From positions 186,001 to 250,000 of the forward strand of contig CAVOLQ010000007.1 of the NCBI GenBank assembly GCA_963696875.1: a stretch of 64,000 bases of DNA. The letters run 5' to 3'. The translations under genes were made by a program, and so were the position numbers. The stretch comes from Albibacterium sp963696875. GTDB taxonomy: Bacteria; Bacteroidota; Bacteroidia; Sphingobacteriales; Sphingobacteriaceae. The notes beneath the pieces were generated by a model, which did not search any database, had not been told where the DNA came from, and was given only the letters and a program-made list of their open reading frames with translations. Below, one piece after another: positions 27,635 through 36,960 of the stretch. Position 1 is the stretch's first letter; every line of letters begins with the position of its first letter.

Positions 27635-28966
27635 TCATACCTTCCTCGTTATCACCATTTTCCTAAAGCGTAAGCTTAAGAAAATGGCGGAGAGGGTTAA
27701 ACCGATAATAAATCCAGTCCATATTCCTGCAGCGCCCATTTTGTAGTAAAAGGCTAATAGGCAACCGACTGGAATGCCGACTACCCAATAGGCAATCGCA
27801 ACAAAAATTGTTGGTATTTTTACATCTTTTATTCCTCTTAACAGTCCGGCACAGATGGCTTGCGTACTATCTGATATTTGGAAAATAGCGGCATACAATA
27901 ATAGTAACCCACTTAATGCAAGTACTTGGGGGTTGTTGTTAAAAACCTTCGGCAACTGATGGCGAAATACAATAAAAGCCAGCGCACAAGTCACTCCATA
28001 AGCCAATGCCATCATGATTGTGCTTCTACCAATGAAGGATATGGCAAGCCAGTCTTTTCTGCCAAAGGCATTGCTTGCGCGGATAGAACCCGCTTGCGAC
28101 AAGCCCATTGAAACCATAAAGGTTACCGATGCGACACTGAGTGCAATTTGATGTGCTGCCTGTTCCATAGCGCCAATGGTGCCTACTAAAATTCCAGAAA
28201 TGGCAAAAGCACCTGCCTCCATAGAGATTTGTAAACTGCTGGGTATGCCTATATGCAACAAGTCTTTAATGGTTTTCCATTTAAATACCCATTGTCTTTT
28301 TCGAACGGCTACATATTTTCTAAAAGTAGCATGTCGTAAAACCACAATTCCCAAAACAATGAAAATCAGTGTTCTTGTAATCAAAGTTCCCCAACCAGCG
28401 CCTACAAGTTCCATCCGTGGGAATCCCCAATTCCCAAAAATCATTATCCAGTTGAGCAAGGCATTAAAGGGAAGCGCAATTAATGAGAGGACCATGGCCG
28501 TTTTGGTGAATTCCAGCCCATCTGTAAATTGCTTTAAAGCCATAAATAGAAGCATTGGGATAATCGACCAGCCCATAAGGCGCAGATAGGGGACGGCAAG
28601 CAAGGCTACCTCGGGATCCTGATTTAGATGAAATAGGATATTTTGCCCAAATTCCAACGATAGCGAAATGATGACTGCTGTAATTGCCGATAGCCAAAAT
28701 CCATTATACAAATAATGACTCACAAGTTGCCCATCACGCTGGCCATGCGCTTGACTGACCAACTGCGCTACTGAAATCGTAATTCCAATTCCTATTACAA
28801 AAGGAATGTTCATCACGCTTAACACAAGTGCAGCTGCTGCCAAATGCTTATAGCTTACTGCACCCACCATGGCCACATCAATGATGCCGAGTGCCATTTG
28901 TGCTAACTCACCTAAGATGATAGGATAAGCAAGTTTTGCAGTTTTAGTGGCTTCAGTGCGTAACAT
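27635..28966 (-). CDS. MATE family efflux transporter, NorM-like
   Basis: 443 residues with 12 membrane helices. N-terminal ATKTAKLAYPIILGELAQMA and the repeated half beginning HIGIPSSLQISMEAGAFAIS show the two-fold MatE pseudo-symmetry. Members expel cationic drugs or metabolites using Na+ or H+ gradients. Length is normal for NorM proteins. It is the first of two tandem exporter genes on this strand (MATE, then MFS) and divergent from the SMR gene at 29584, with one small gene between. No specific regulator is adjacent. Confidence 0.94.
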   Translation of the reverse strand: MLRTEATKTAKLAYPIILGELAQMALGIIDVAMVGAVSYKHLAAAALVLSVMNIPFVIGIGITISVAQLVSQAHGQRDGQLVSHYLYNGFWLSAITAVIISLSLEFGQNILFHLNQDPEVALLAVPYLRLMGWSIIPMLLFMALKQFTDGLEFTKTAMVLSLIALPFNALLNWIMIFGNWGFPRMELVGAGWGTLITRTLIFIVLGIVVLRHATFRKYVAVRKRQWVFKWKTIKDLLHIGIPSSLQISMEAGAFAISGILVGTIGAMEQAAHQIALSVASVTFMVSMGLSQAGSIRASNAFGRKDWLAISFIGRSTIMMALAYGVTCALAFIVFRHQLPKVFNNNPQVLALSGLLLLYAAIFQISDSTQAICAGLLRGIKDVKIPTIFVAIAYWVVGIPVGCLLAFYYKMGAAGIWTGFIIGLTLSAIFLSLRFRKMVITRKV

Positions 28967-29141
28967 AAGGGTTTATTCAGAAAGGATCAAAATTCGTTTA
29001 AAACTCAGGGGATGCAAAGGTAAGGAGTAATTTCGTTTATTCTTGTAATAGATGATAGATATTAGGTGCGAGATGCTAGGGGATCAGAGATGGGTGAATA
29101 GTGGCGAAAGAAAGGAGTCGACAATCACTGAAACTGGTAGC

Positions 29142-29390
29142 TCATCGCTGATCCTGTTTTTCTATATAAGAGCTATAATCTCTTGTTCCCCACTTTGTAA
29201 GATGATAGCCATCACAATGGGAGCAAGAATAGACTCGTTTTTGGGCGGGCTTCCCTTGTCGGCGCTTAATTCTCTTTCCAAAAATGTCTCTTCGTCTCTT
29301 ATAATTCCACTTAAGACTGAACATAACATACTGGGCTTCCACATATGTGGAAAAAATAACTTTCCCAGTTGCCCTGCACTTTTTTGCCAT
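29142..29390 (-). CDS. Small Cys/His-containing protein, conserved hypothetical
   Basis: 82 residues, strongly basic, starting MAKKCRATGKVIFSTYVEAQ and containing KRIKRRQGKPAQKR followed by CSHCDGYHLTKW. The CxxC...H arrangement plus the early Cys suggests a small zinc-binding or nucleic-acid-binding fold. I recall similar small CxHCxGYHLT proteins in Bacteroidota, but no experimentally defined role. It sits alone between the MATE gene and the SMR gene. An overlapping frame lacks this motif and is not favoured. Confidence 0.7.
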   Translation of the reverse strand: MAKKCRATGKVIFSTYVEAQYVMFSLKWNYKRRRDIFGKRIKRRQGKPAQKRVYSCSHCDGYHLTKWGTRDYSSYIEKQDQR

Positions 29391-29557
29391 GGTTTTAAGT
29401 CTCCAGTATCATAAATGAAGTGTCTAAAACTATCAATCTAGTAAATTAATTCCTATTTAACGAATCTTATCTCTCGGTAATGAGCTGGAGTTAATAAACA
29501 GTACAAATTAAGGATGCTGATAACTGATAACCCGGCGGCTGAATAAAAATATTATAG

Positions 29558-29565
29558 TATTTTTG
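29558..29565 (+). promoter_or_regulatory. -7 promoter box for SMR/FrnE operon
   Basis: TATTTTTG fits TAnnTTTG and lies 19 bp upstream of the ATG at 29584, so transcription would start close to 29572 with a very short leader. No clear -33 TTTG is seen. Confidence 0.45.
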
Positions 29566-29583
29566 TTCCATACAAAAAAGAAC

Positions 29584-29910
29584 ATGAATTGGATTATATT
29601 AATTTTTGCCGGCCTATTTGAAATTGGCTTTACCTCCTGCTTGGTAAAGGGACAACAGACTACTGGTATGGAGTCTTATGCATGGTATGGCGGCTTTTTA
29701 TTGTCCCTAACCTTAAGTATGGTATGTCTGATTATCGCTGTCAAAACCATTCCGATGGGAACCGCTTATGCCGTATTTGCAGGCGTTGGAGCCGTTGGTA
29801 CGGTATTGGTAGGTATCCTAATTTTTAAGGATCCTGTGAGTTTTTGGAGATTGTTTTTCATTAGCACACTTATCGGCTCTATTTTGGGTCTGAAATTGAT
29901 CTCCAATTAA
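29584..29910 (+). CDS. SMR family transporter, SugE/Gdx-like
   Basis: 108 residues from the ATG at 29584; a longer frame would require a TTG located inside the promoter box. Four membrane helices. The family-essential membrane Glu is in FAGLFEIGFT (residue 13). Helix 3 reads PMGTAYAVFAGVGAVGTVLV, matching the GTAYAVWTGIGAVG pattern of guanidinium exporters (Gdx/SugE) rather than the GVAYAIWSG pattern of EmrE/QacE. The protein works as an antiparallel dimer exchanging a cation for protons. No guanidine riboswitch was recognised upstream. It precedes a FrnE-like gene by 27 bp, probably in one operon. SMR is certain; the Gdx subtype is inferred. Confidence 0.88.
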   Translation: MNWIILIFAGLFEIGFTSCLVKGQQTTGMESYAWYGGFLLSLTLSMVCLIIAVKTIPMGTAYAVFAGVGAVGTVLVGILIFKDPVSFWRLFFISTLIGSILGLKLISN

Positions 29911-29937
29911 TTGTTTTAAAATATAAAAGAGAAGGAA

Positions 29938-30669
29938 ATGGATAGTAAACCAAAAATGAAAGTTGAAATATGGTCAGATATCGCCTGCCCATTTTGCTAT
30001 ATTGGAAAGAGGAATTATGAGAAAGCGCTCGAGAATTTTGCCGATTCATCGGATATCGAGCTGGAATGGTATAGTTTTCAGTTGGATCCAACTATTCCTA
30101 AAGAAGGAAACGACGGACTAGATATGACTAGTTATTTAGAGCAAAGAAAAGGAATGCCTGCCTCCCAGATCCAAGAGATGTTCGGAAATATAAGTGAGAT
30201 GGGTGAAAATGTCGGTATTGAGTTTAATTTCGATAAGGCTGTAATAGCAAATACCATGAATGCGCATCGTCTTTTGCAATTGGCGAAAACAAAGGGATTG
30301 AGCAATGAAGCGGAAGGCGTTTTATTTAAAGCATACTTTACTGATGGGGTGGATATAGGAAGTATAGATGAGCTAAAGACTCTCGGCTTATCAATTGGAT
30401 TGGATAAGGCCGACTTGGATCGCGTCTTGAATAGCGACGAGTTTTCCTACGAAGTGAATCAAGATATTCGAGAGGGAGCAAATGTTGGAGTTCGAGGAGT
30501 CCCTTTCTTTGTTCTCAACAGGCGGTACGGGATTTCGGGAGCGCAACCGGTAGAAGCTTTTCTAGAAACCATCAACAAAGCGTTTTCTGAATGGAAACAA
30601 GAGAATCCAGTACTTAAAATGGAAGGATCGGCAGGCGGAGCCTGTGATGTAGAAGGAAATTGTAATTAG
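29938..30669 (+). CDS. DsbA-family oxidoreductase, FrnE-like
   Basis: 243 residues, no signal peptide, so cytoplasmic. Redox motif CPFC near residue 18 in WSDIACPFCYIGKR, helical insert in the middle, cis-Pro loop RGVPFFV, and the typical late GAQPVEAFLETI. A terminal CDVEGNC adds two more cysteines. FrnE-type proteins act as thiol oxidoreductases linked to oxidative or disulfide stress. AGAAGG just upstream of ATG 29938 supports this start; an internal ATG at residue 7 is possible. Likely co-transcribed with the SMR gene and ended by the terminator at 30695. Confidence 0.92.
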   Translation: MDSKPKMKVEIWSDIACPFCYIGKRNYEKALENFADSSDIELEWYSFQLDPTIPKEGNDGLDMTSYLEQRKGMPASQIQEMFGNISEMGENVGIEFNFDKAVIANTMNAHRLLQLAKTKGLSNEAEGVLFKAYFTDGVDIGSIDELKTLGLSIGLDKADLDRVLNSDEFSYEVNQDIREGANVGVRGVPFFVLNRRYGISGAQPVEAFLETINKAFSEWKQENPVLKMEGSAGGACDVEGNCN

Positions 30670-30694
30670 CCTGGAGCCTTTTGGTTCTAACAGG

Positions 30695-30733
30695 GATCCT
30701 ATAATTCATTGAAGAGTTATAGGATCTTTTTTT
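30695..30733 (+). terminator. Rho-independent terminator after frnE-like gene
   Basis: Perfect 10-bp stem GATCCTATAA / TTATAGGATC (30695-30704 and 30717-30726) with a 12-nt loop, directly followed by seven T residues. Confidence 0.9.
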
Positions 30734-30801
30734 AGCATTTTTATTGCTTAAAACTTTCTTCATAGGGCTTTGTTTTAAAAGTAAATTAAGATAAAAGCGT
30801 T

Positions 30802-31344
30802 ATGAACAGTTTAGTTTTAAATAATCGAAGGGTTGCCATTCTTTCTGAAAATGGATTTGAAGAATCTGAACTTTTTAGTCCTAAAGCCGCATTAGAAGAA
30901 GCAGGAGCATCGGTTGAAGTTATTTCCCCCCATCCAAAAAGTATTCAAGGGTGGAATAATGGTAAATGGGGGAAAGAAATAAAGGTGGATAAAGATATTG
31001 GTGATGTCTCTGCTTCCGAATATGACGCACTTTTTTTGCCAGGTGGGGTTATGAATCCTGACAAACTTCGTATGAATGAAGAGGCTGTTGATTTCGCTGC
31101 GCATTTCTTAAAAGAAGGAAAGCCTCTTGCCGCTATTTGCCATGGACCACAAACCTTGATTGAAACTGGCTTGTTAAAGGGCAGAAAGATGACCTCTTAT
31201 TCATCTTTAAAAACGGATTTAAAAAATGCAGGTGTGCACTGGGTAGATCAGGAAGTCGTGGTAGATCAGGGACTTATTACCAGTAGAAGCCCTGCTGATT
31301 TAACTGCATTTAATAAAAAGATGGTGGAAGAGTTTGCGAAGTGA
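30802..31344 (+). CDS. DJ-1/PfpI family protein, YhbO-like
   Basis: 180 residues. Nucleophile elbow AICHGPQTLIE with Cys113 followed by His114, and a conserved acidic residue in NGFEESELFSP. The LFLPGGVMNPDKLR loop matches PfpI-type proteins. The family includes cysteine peptidase-like and deglycase/stress proteins acting on cytoplasmic targets. It stands alone after a terminator and is convergent with metQ; a repeat fragment (31347-31370, ending CAGGATGACA) lies just past its stop. Family certain, exact activity not. Confidence 0.92.
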   Translation: MNSLVLNNRRVAILSENGFEESELFSPKAALEEAGASVEVISPHPKSIQGWNNGKWGKEIKVDKDIGDVSASEYDALFLPGGVMNPDKLRMNEEAVDFAAHFLKEGKPLAAICHGPQTLIETGLLKGRKMTSYSSLKTDLKNAGVHWVDQEVVVDQGLITSRSPADLTAFNKKMVEEFAK

Positions 31345-31391
31345 GAGATCCTTCCTTCGTCAGGATGACAAACGTACCAATTGTCCGTCTT

Positions 31392-32213
31392 TTACCAACC
31401 TACAATTGCGCTTCCCTTAAATTCATCTTCAGCAGCTTTCACAACTTCTGAGGATTGATAAGCTTTGACGAAGTTTTTTACCTTTTCCTCATCTTTATTG
31501 TCTTCCCGAGAAACAATAATATTTACATAAGGGGAATCAGAAGATTCAACGAAAAGTCCGTCACGCTCTGCAATCAGGCCAATGGATGTTGCAAAAGTGT
31601 TGTTTATGATGGCGATGGTTACGTTTTTATCGTCAAGGGCTCTTGGCAATTGTGGTGCTTCTAATTCTAAAATCTTTAATTTTTTAGGATTTTCTTTGAT
31701 ATTATTTACGGTTGGTAATAAGCCGACACCACTTTCTAAGGTGATTAAGCCAGCCTTTTCAAGTAGTAATAAGGCTCGTCCACCATTTGGAGCATCATTG
31801 GGGATGATGATTGTACTGCCATCTTGGAGTTCATCGAGGCTTTTGATCTTTTTAGAATAACCAGCTAAAGGATAAACAAACGTTTTTCCTACCACAGCAA
31901 ATTTATACCCACGTTGTTTCGACTGAACCTCAAGAAAAGGAATGGTTTGAAATGCGTTTACATCAATGTCTCCTTGGGATAGCGCTTCATTGGGCATGAC
32001 ATAATCATTGAATTGCACTAGTTCTACTTCTAATCCGTATTTCTCTTTGGCCACTTTTTTGGCAGCCTCGGCCACCCGGTATTCAGGGCCTGAGATTACA
32101 CCTACGTTGATATAATTAGGATCGTCCTTTTTGGCATTGCCACCGCAGCTAAATAGAATAAAAGATGCAAAAAGTAAAAGGGTGATTGAGAAGATATGCC
32201 GATTGGTTTTCAT
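31392..32213 (-). CDS. metQ: Methionine-binding lipoprotein MetQ (NlpA family)
   Basis: 273 residues. Signal peptide with lipobox LFSC (Cys near residue 23) followed by GGNAKKDD. Mature part begins INVGVISGPEYRVAEAAKKV and contains VELVQFNDYVMPNEAL and DVNAFQTIPFLE, all hallmarks of MetQ/NlpA. It captures D/L-methionine in the periplasm for the MetNI transporter encoded just upstream in the order metN-metI-metQ. A 148-bp gap with an inverted repeat separates it from metI, which may set a different expression level for the binding protein. Confidence 0.95.
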   Translation of the reverse strand: MKTNRHIFSITLLLFASFILFSCGGNAKKDDPNYINVGVISGPEYRVAEAAKKVAKEKYGLEVELVQFNDYVMPNEALSQGDIDVNAFQTIPFLEVQSKQRGYKFAVVGKTFVYPLAGYSKKIKSLDELQDGSTIIIPNDAPNGGRALLLLEKAGLITLESGVGLLPTVNNIKENPKKLKILELEAPQLPRALDDKNVTIAIINNTFATSIGLIAERDGLFVESSDSPYVNIIVSREDNKDEEKVKNFVKAYQSSEVVKAAEDEFKGSAIVGW

Positions 32214-32246
32214 TGGAGTAATTTGTTTTTTAAAGGTAATGAAGCT

Positions 32247-32296
32247 ATCATGAGCGGTTTATTCATTTCGGTTTGTGAGTTTTGCGAACTCATGAT
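32247..32296. repeat. Inverted repeat in the metI-metQ gap
   Basis: ATCATGAG (32247-32254) and CTCATGAT (32289-32296) are perfect 8-bp inverted arms, with a nested GAGTT/AACTC pair. It could be a processing or attenuation hairpin between metI and metQ. Confidence 0.45.
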
Positions 32297-32361
32297 GGTT
32301 TCATTTGAGTAAACATTAAAATGTGTTTTTCTAAGTATTATAGAGTCATTACACTCGCTAT

Positions 32362-33018
32362 TTATTTCCTTTTATCCATGCGTTTGGAGATGTAGTCTCC
32401 AGAAAATTGGATGATGAATACTAGTGCTACTAACAAAACGAGTACGGTATTCATGACCAGAACATCATAACCAACGTAACCGTATTGGTAGCCGATCTGT
32501 CCTAACCCTCCAGCGCCAACGGCACCGCCCATTGCTGAATAGCCTACTAAGGTAATCAAAGTAATTGATGCGGTGTTGACCAGTGAAGGAAGAGCTTCTG
32601 GTAATAATACTTTCATAACGATTTGCATAGGTGTTGCGCCCATCGACCGAGCAGCTTCTACAAGTCCATTAGGTACTTCAATCAAGCTATTTTCAACCAT
32701 TCTTGCAATGAATGGTGCCGCTCCGATGCTTAGCGGAACTAAGGCAGCGTAAACGCCGATTGAGGTGCCCACCACCATTCTAGTAAATGGGATCATCCAT
32801 ACAATGAGAATAATAAAAGGTATGGATCGAAATATATTGACAAGAACGGCTATACTATGATTGAATACTTTATTTTCTAGTATCTGCTTTTCTCTTGTTA
32901 AAAACAGCATGACACCGGTAGGCAATCCGATTACAAAGCCAAAAAAACCAGATACAAAAGTCATGAATATGGTTTCCCAAACGCCTTTGATTAATAATAA
33001 TACCATTGCCTCAGACAT
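32362..33018 (-). CDS. metI: Methionine ABC transporter permease MetI
   Basis: 218 residues with five to six membrane helices. The coupling loop EVPNGLVEAARSMGATPMQIV (EAA motif) contacts the ATPase. The first codon overlaps the end of metN by 8 bp, indicating translational coupling; an internal ATG five codons later is an alternative start. Part of the metNIQ methionine importer. Confidence 0.95.
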   Translation of the reverse strand: MSEAMVLLLIKGVWETIFMTFVSGFFGFVIGLPTGVMLFLTREKQILENKVFNHSIAVLVNIFRSIPFIILIVWMIPFTRMVVGTSIGVYAALVPLSIGAAPFIARMVENSLIEVPNGLVEAARSMGATPMQIVMKVLLPEALPSLVNTASITLITLVGYSAMGGAVGAGGLGQIGYQYGYVGYDVLVMNTVLVLLVALVFIIQFSGDYISKRMDKRK

Positions 33019-34042
33019 AACCCAATACCTCTACTTTAATATGTTTTTCTTTGTAATATTCTAATGCTTTTTTGTGGTTTTCCTCGGTTCCCGAGACCTC
33101 CAAAACGATGGATCCAAATTGAACGTCACCCGCGTATTCAATTTTCGCAAACATGATATTATTGTTTAATGAAAATAGGCGACTGACTTCAGATACAACA
33201 GGGTCATCTACCGATTGTCCGGTAAATTCCAATTTTATTAAGGGGTTTTTGTCAGGGTCAGGAGTGGGGCTTAACTTCTCAAGTAAGGCTGCTGGAAGAT
33301 TGATTTTTAAGGAAGATGCTATAAATTCCTGTGTTAGAACTGTTTTAGGATTTGCGAAGATTTCGCTCACTGTGCCTTGCTCAATAAGAACCCCATTGCT
33401 GATTACCGCCACCTCATCGCAAATGCTTTTCACCACATCCATTTCATGGGTGATAAGTAGAATGGTGATTCCTAGTCTTATATTAATGTCTTTTAATAAA
33501 ACAAGTATGGATTCCGTGGTAGCGGGGTCAAGTGCGCTGGTTGCCTCATCACATAGTAATACTTTGGGATTATTGGCCAAGGTACGTGCTATGGCTACAC
33601 GTTGTTTTTGTCCGCCAGATAAATTAGAAGGATAGGCAGCTGATTTATCTTCAAGACCAACCAGTTTTAACAATTCATTTACTCTTTTGTTGATCTGCTC
33701 TTTTGGTTGGTTATCGAGCTCAAGGGGCAAGGCAATATTATCGAAAACGGTTCTTGAAGACAAGAGGTTGAAGTGTTGGAAAATCATACCGATCTGTCTT
33801 CTTTCCTTGGCCAATTGCCGATCCGAAAGTTTTAATAAATCAACTCCGTCAATAATAACTTCACCTTTAGTAGGCCTTTCTAGTAAGTTTGCACAACGAA
33901 TCAGCGTACTTTTTCCTGCACCTGACGCGCCAATTACCCCATATATTTCCCCTTTAGGGACATGTAGGGAAACGCCCGCCAATGCAGTTATATCCTTCTT
34001 TTTCTGATGAAAAACCTTCGTTATATTTCTTAATTCGATCAT
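33011..34042 (-). CDS. metN: Methionine ABC transporter ATP-binding protein MetN
   Basis: 343 residues from the ATG at 34042 (MIELRNITKVFHQKKKDITA); a longer frame would start at a TTG and adds 12 unconserved residues. Walker A GASGAGKS, signature LSGGQKQRVAIART, Walker B VLLCDEATSALDP, switch His in ITHEMDVV. The C-terminal roughly 90 residues form the NIL domain that senses methionine and inhibits transport. First gene of the metNIQ operon, divergent from the serine hydrolase gene. I could not recognise a SAM riboswitch in the 175-bp upstream gap. Confidence 0.96.
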   Translation of the reverse strand: MIELRNITKVFHQKKKDITALAGVSLHVPKGEIYGVIGASGAGKSTLIRCANLLERPTKGEVIIDGVDLLKLSDRQLAKERRQIGMIFQHFNLLSSRTVFDNIALPLELDNQPKEQINKRVNELLKLVGLEDKSAAYPSNLSGGQKQRVAIARTLANNPKVLLCDEATSALDPATTESILVLLKDINIRLGITILLITHEMDVVKSICDEVAVISNGVLIEQGTVSEIFANPKTVLTQEFIASSLKINLPAALLEKLSPTPDPDKNPLIKLEFTGQSVDDPVVSEVSRLFSLNNNIMFAKIEYAGDVQFGSIVLEVSGTEENHKKALEYYKEKHIKVEVLGYV

Positions 34043-34217
34043 TATTTGGATATTGATAACCCTGAAAAGGTCATTCAATTTTGCGATGCAAACTTAGATA
34101 AATTTACTGTATTTATATTTGCTTTGCAATATGAAAACAAATTTATCCATCTCTTCTCCACATGAAGCTAGTTAATTATTATCTTTCAACTCTTTATCGA
34201 TTTTAACCTTATTTCTT

Positions 34218-36413
34218 ATGATTAAGCGACTTTATACAATCCTTCTTTTATCTTTTGCATTCACAACATGGGGCAATGCACAAACTATTGTGGGTACATG
34301 GAGCGGCCCTATAAAACTTCCGCAAGGAGATCTAACTTTTGTGTTGAATGTCAGTGGTACCTCTTTGAACTATAAAGCTACTGCAGATAGTCCAGATCAG
34401 AATTCTTACGGCATGCAGGTAGATACTCTTATATTCGATGGAGAGATTTTGCGTTTTGCTATTGAAAAATTGAAAGTTAAATATGAAGGGGCTTTAGTTA
34501 AATCGGATTCAATATCTGGAGATTTTGTTCAAAGTGGATCCACCTTTCCTTTAGGGTTGAAAAAAGTAGGTGGAAAAGGGGAGGAAGTTGTTTTGAGTGA
34601 AAAAAGTGAGGTCAGGGAAGAAATAGTCGTGCAAAATGAGGCAGCGGAAACAACTAAAGAATCGGTGTCTGATAATGAGATTTCCAACAAAATTAAATCG
34701 ATAGAGCCACTTCTGGAGAAAGTACTTCAAAACTATCATGCCGCGGGTTATGCTGTTGCAGTGGTGAATAAAGATAGTATTGTCTATAGTAAAGGGTTTG
34801 GTTGGCGAGACGTCGAAAATAAGATGCCTGTAACTTCCAATACACTATTCCCAATTGGCTCCAGCACGAAGGCTTTTACCGCCGCTTTGGTAGGGAAGTT
34901 AGCCGATGAAGGGAAGGTTTCATTGGATTCACCTGTTGTAAATTATCTTCCAAAATTACGATTCTATACAGACGAGCTGACAAATAAAGTCACCTTACGC
35001 GATATGATGTCCCACAGAACAGGCTTGCCGCGCTATGATTATTCTTGGTATTTATTTAATTCTAATTCTCGCGACACCTTATTAAATCGTATAAAGTTCA
35101 TGAAGCCTAGTGCTGATCTTCGAGCGAAATGGCAGTACAATAATTTTATGTATTTGGCGCAGGGGATGCTAGCAGAGCATTTTTCTGGGATATCTTGGGA
35201 GAAGAATATTGAAGAGGTGTTTTTCAAACCATTAGGGATGAAGCGCTCGAATATGAATATATCTGCTCTTCAGCAGGATGCGGATGCATCTTTGGGTTAT
35301 ACTGTTATTCAGGATTCGATATTGAAAAAGCTTGATTATTACAATATCAATGCAATGGGTCCTGCAGGAAGCATTAACAGTAATGTAACTGAACTGGCCA
35401 ATTGGGTGAAATTATGGTTGAATGGAGGACAGTGGGAAGGGAAGGAACTTCTTAGTAAAAGTTATGTTGGTGATGCGGCTAGTTCACAGATGGTGATGGC
35501 AAGTGGTATGCCTAGTAAGGAACACTCGGATATTAGCTTTTCTAACTATGGGTTGGGATGGATGTTGCGTTCGTATCGTGGACATTACCAGGTTGAACAC
35601 GGGGGAAATATTGATGGCTTTAGTGCAAGCGTATCCTTTTTCCCTTATGATGGATTAGGTATTGTGGTTTTAAGTAATCAAAATGCTTCCCCAGTTCCGA
35701 ACGTTGTTCGAAATACTGTTGCTGATAAAATATTGGATTTGCCTTATTATGCATGGAGTAAGCCTATGAAGAGTGGGGCTGACACGATCAATAAAAACAA
35801 TGAAATAACCAAAGATATAAGAAAAGTGGCTGGAACAAACCCGTCTCATACGTTAAAAGAGTATGAAGGAGTTGCTTCACATCCCGCCTTCGGGAACATA
35901 AATTTCTATGTACGTAATGACTCTTTGTTTGCAAAGTTTCCTGAAAGTTCTGTATGGTTAAAACATTATCATTATGATGTTTTTGAAGGAAAGGGTATTG
36001 ATAAACTAACGGGTATAGTGGATAGTACCGCGGGAGGAACTAAGTTTAATTTTCAAACTAGCGTTGACGGTGTTATTAGTGGTGTGAGCTTAGCTCTTGA
36101 GCCTGCAATCAAAGATCCACAGTTATTTGAGTTTTCAAGAAGTCTTAACCTTTCGGATGCTGAACTACAGAAATATGTAGGAGTTTATGATTTAATAGGA
36201 CAGGAGATAAGGGTTTATATAAGGGATAAACACCTTTATGTTTCGGTGCCAGGACAGCCTGATTATAAAACTACTCCAAGCGGAGAACATAAGTTTAAGC
36301 CAGATGCTTTATCAGGTTTTACGTTTGCTTTTGAAGCGGATGCAAATGGAGATATTATTGCCTTTTATTCTATCCAGCCAAATGGAACATTTAAAGCAAA
36401 GAAGAAATTATGA
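34218..36413 (+). CDS. Serine hydrolase, class C beta-lactamase-like (PBP4*/EstB type)
   Basis: 731 residues. Signal peptide ending near NAQT, a small N-terminal beta domain (about 25-110), then the beta-lactamase fold: SSTK with nucleophile Ser215 and Lys218, Tyr in WQYNNF near 306, and EHGG near 460. The C-terminal part (about 640-731) resembles DUF3471, seen in many such enzymes. The enzymes hydrolyse D-Ala peptides, esters or beta-lactam-like bonds in the periplasm. It overlaps the next gene by 4 bp (ATGA), so the two are coupled. A resistance role is not implied by the sequence alone. Confidence 0.92.
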   Translation: MIKRLYTILLLSFAFTTWGNAQTIVGTWSGPIKLPQGDLTFVLNVSGTSLNYKATADSPDQNSYGMQVDTLIFDGEILRFAIEKLKVKYEGALVKSDSISGDFVQSGSTFPLGLKKVGGKGEEVVLSEKSEVREEIVVQNEAAETTKESVSDNEISNKIKSIEPLLEKVLQNYHAAGYAVAVVNKDSIVYSKGFGWRDVENKMPVTSNTLFPIGSSTKAFTAALVGKLADEGKVSLDSPVVNYLPKLRFYTDELTNKVTLRDMMSHRTGLPRYDYSWYLFNSNSRDTLLNRIKFMKPSADLRAKWQYNNFMYLAQGMLAEHFSGISWEKNIEEVFFKPLGMKRSNMNISALQQDADASLGYTVIQDSILKKLDYYNINAMGPAGSINSNVTELANWVKLWLNGGQWEGKELLSKSYVGDAASSQMVMASGMPSKEHSDISFSNYGLGWMLRSYRGHYQVEHGGNIDGFSASVSFFPYDGLGIVVLSNQNASPVPNVVRNTVADKILDLPYYAWSKPMKSGADTINKNNEITKDIRKVAGTNPSHTLKEYEGVASHPAFGNINFYVRNDSLFAKFPESSVWLKHYHYDVFEGKGIDKLTGIVDSTAGGTKFNFQTSVDGVISGVSLALEPAIKDPQLFEFSRSLNLSDAELQKYVGVYDLIGQEIRVYIRDKHLYVSVPGQPDYKTTPSGEHKFKPDALSGFTFAFEADANGDIIAFYSIQPNGTFKAKKKL

Positions 36414-36874
36414 AATATCAAAGTACACAAATAGGATGGTTAATGATTATTGTGTTTTCATTAGCAATTGCACATACTACTCTTTCTTATTTACTAGAAT
36501 TTGGAGATAATCCACTTCCATTTAGCGTTTATGCTATTTTATTGCTTGTTTTTATCGCTGTGCTTCTTGTTTTTTACAAGTTGAAAATAGTTGTTGATGA
36601 ATTAAAGATTAATGTCATCTATGGAGTAGGTTTGGTACATTTTAAGATTAAACCTGAGGCTATTCATAGTATAAAAGTTGTTAAAGTTCCGTGGATGTAT
36701 GGTTTGGGAATTAGGTATACTAGTAAAGGGATGCTATACAATATTCAGGGTAGGAATGCGGTTGAAATATCCTATTGGGATGGCAAGGAGAAAACGGTAT
36801 TAATAGGATGTAAAGACCCTCTTGAACTAAAGGGTTTTATAGAGAAAGTATTTCCTGTGGTAAGTATTCAGTAA
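36410..36874 (+). CDS. Membrane protein with bacterial PH-like domain
   Basis: 154 residues. Two N-terminal membrane helices (about 10-30 and 42-62), then a soluble part DELKINVIYGVGLVHFKIKP...AVEISYWDGKEKTVLIGCKD that reads like the bacterial pleckstrin-homology fold of small two-helix membrane proteins. Start codon overlaps the stop of the serine hydrolase gene, so co-translation is likely. Role unknown; possibly a membrane partner of the hydrolase. Confidence 0.75.
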   Translation: MKYQSTQIGWLMIIVFSLAIAHTTLSYLLEFGDNPLPFSVYAILLLVFIAVLLVFYKLKIVVDELKINVIYGVGLVHFKIKPEAIHSIKVVKVPWMYGLGIRYTSKGMLYNIQGRNAVEISYWDGKEKTVLIGCKDPLELKGFIEKVFPVVSIQ

Positions 36875-36960
36875 TTAATTAACATTCTTTAACTTAATCT
36901 AGTGAGAAAGTTATTAAATGTTTTGTGATATTGTAGGTGGTATCATCAAGGTTCCATACT

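Noticed and set aside
28176..28589. 137-codon frame opposite the MATE gene
   Set aside because: Antisense shadow of a well-supported MATE transporter.
34043..34217. SAM riboswitch upstream of metN
   Set aside because: Expected for a methionine importer, but no SAM aptamer core could be recognised by eye.
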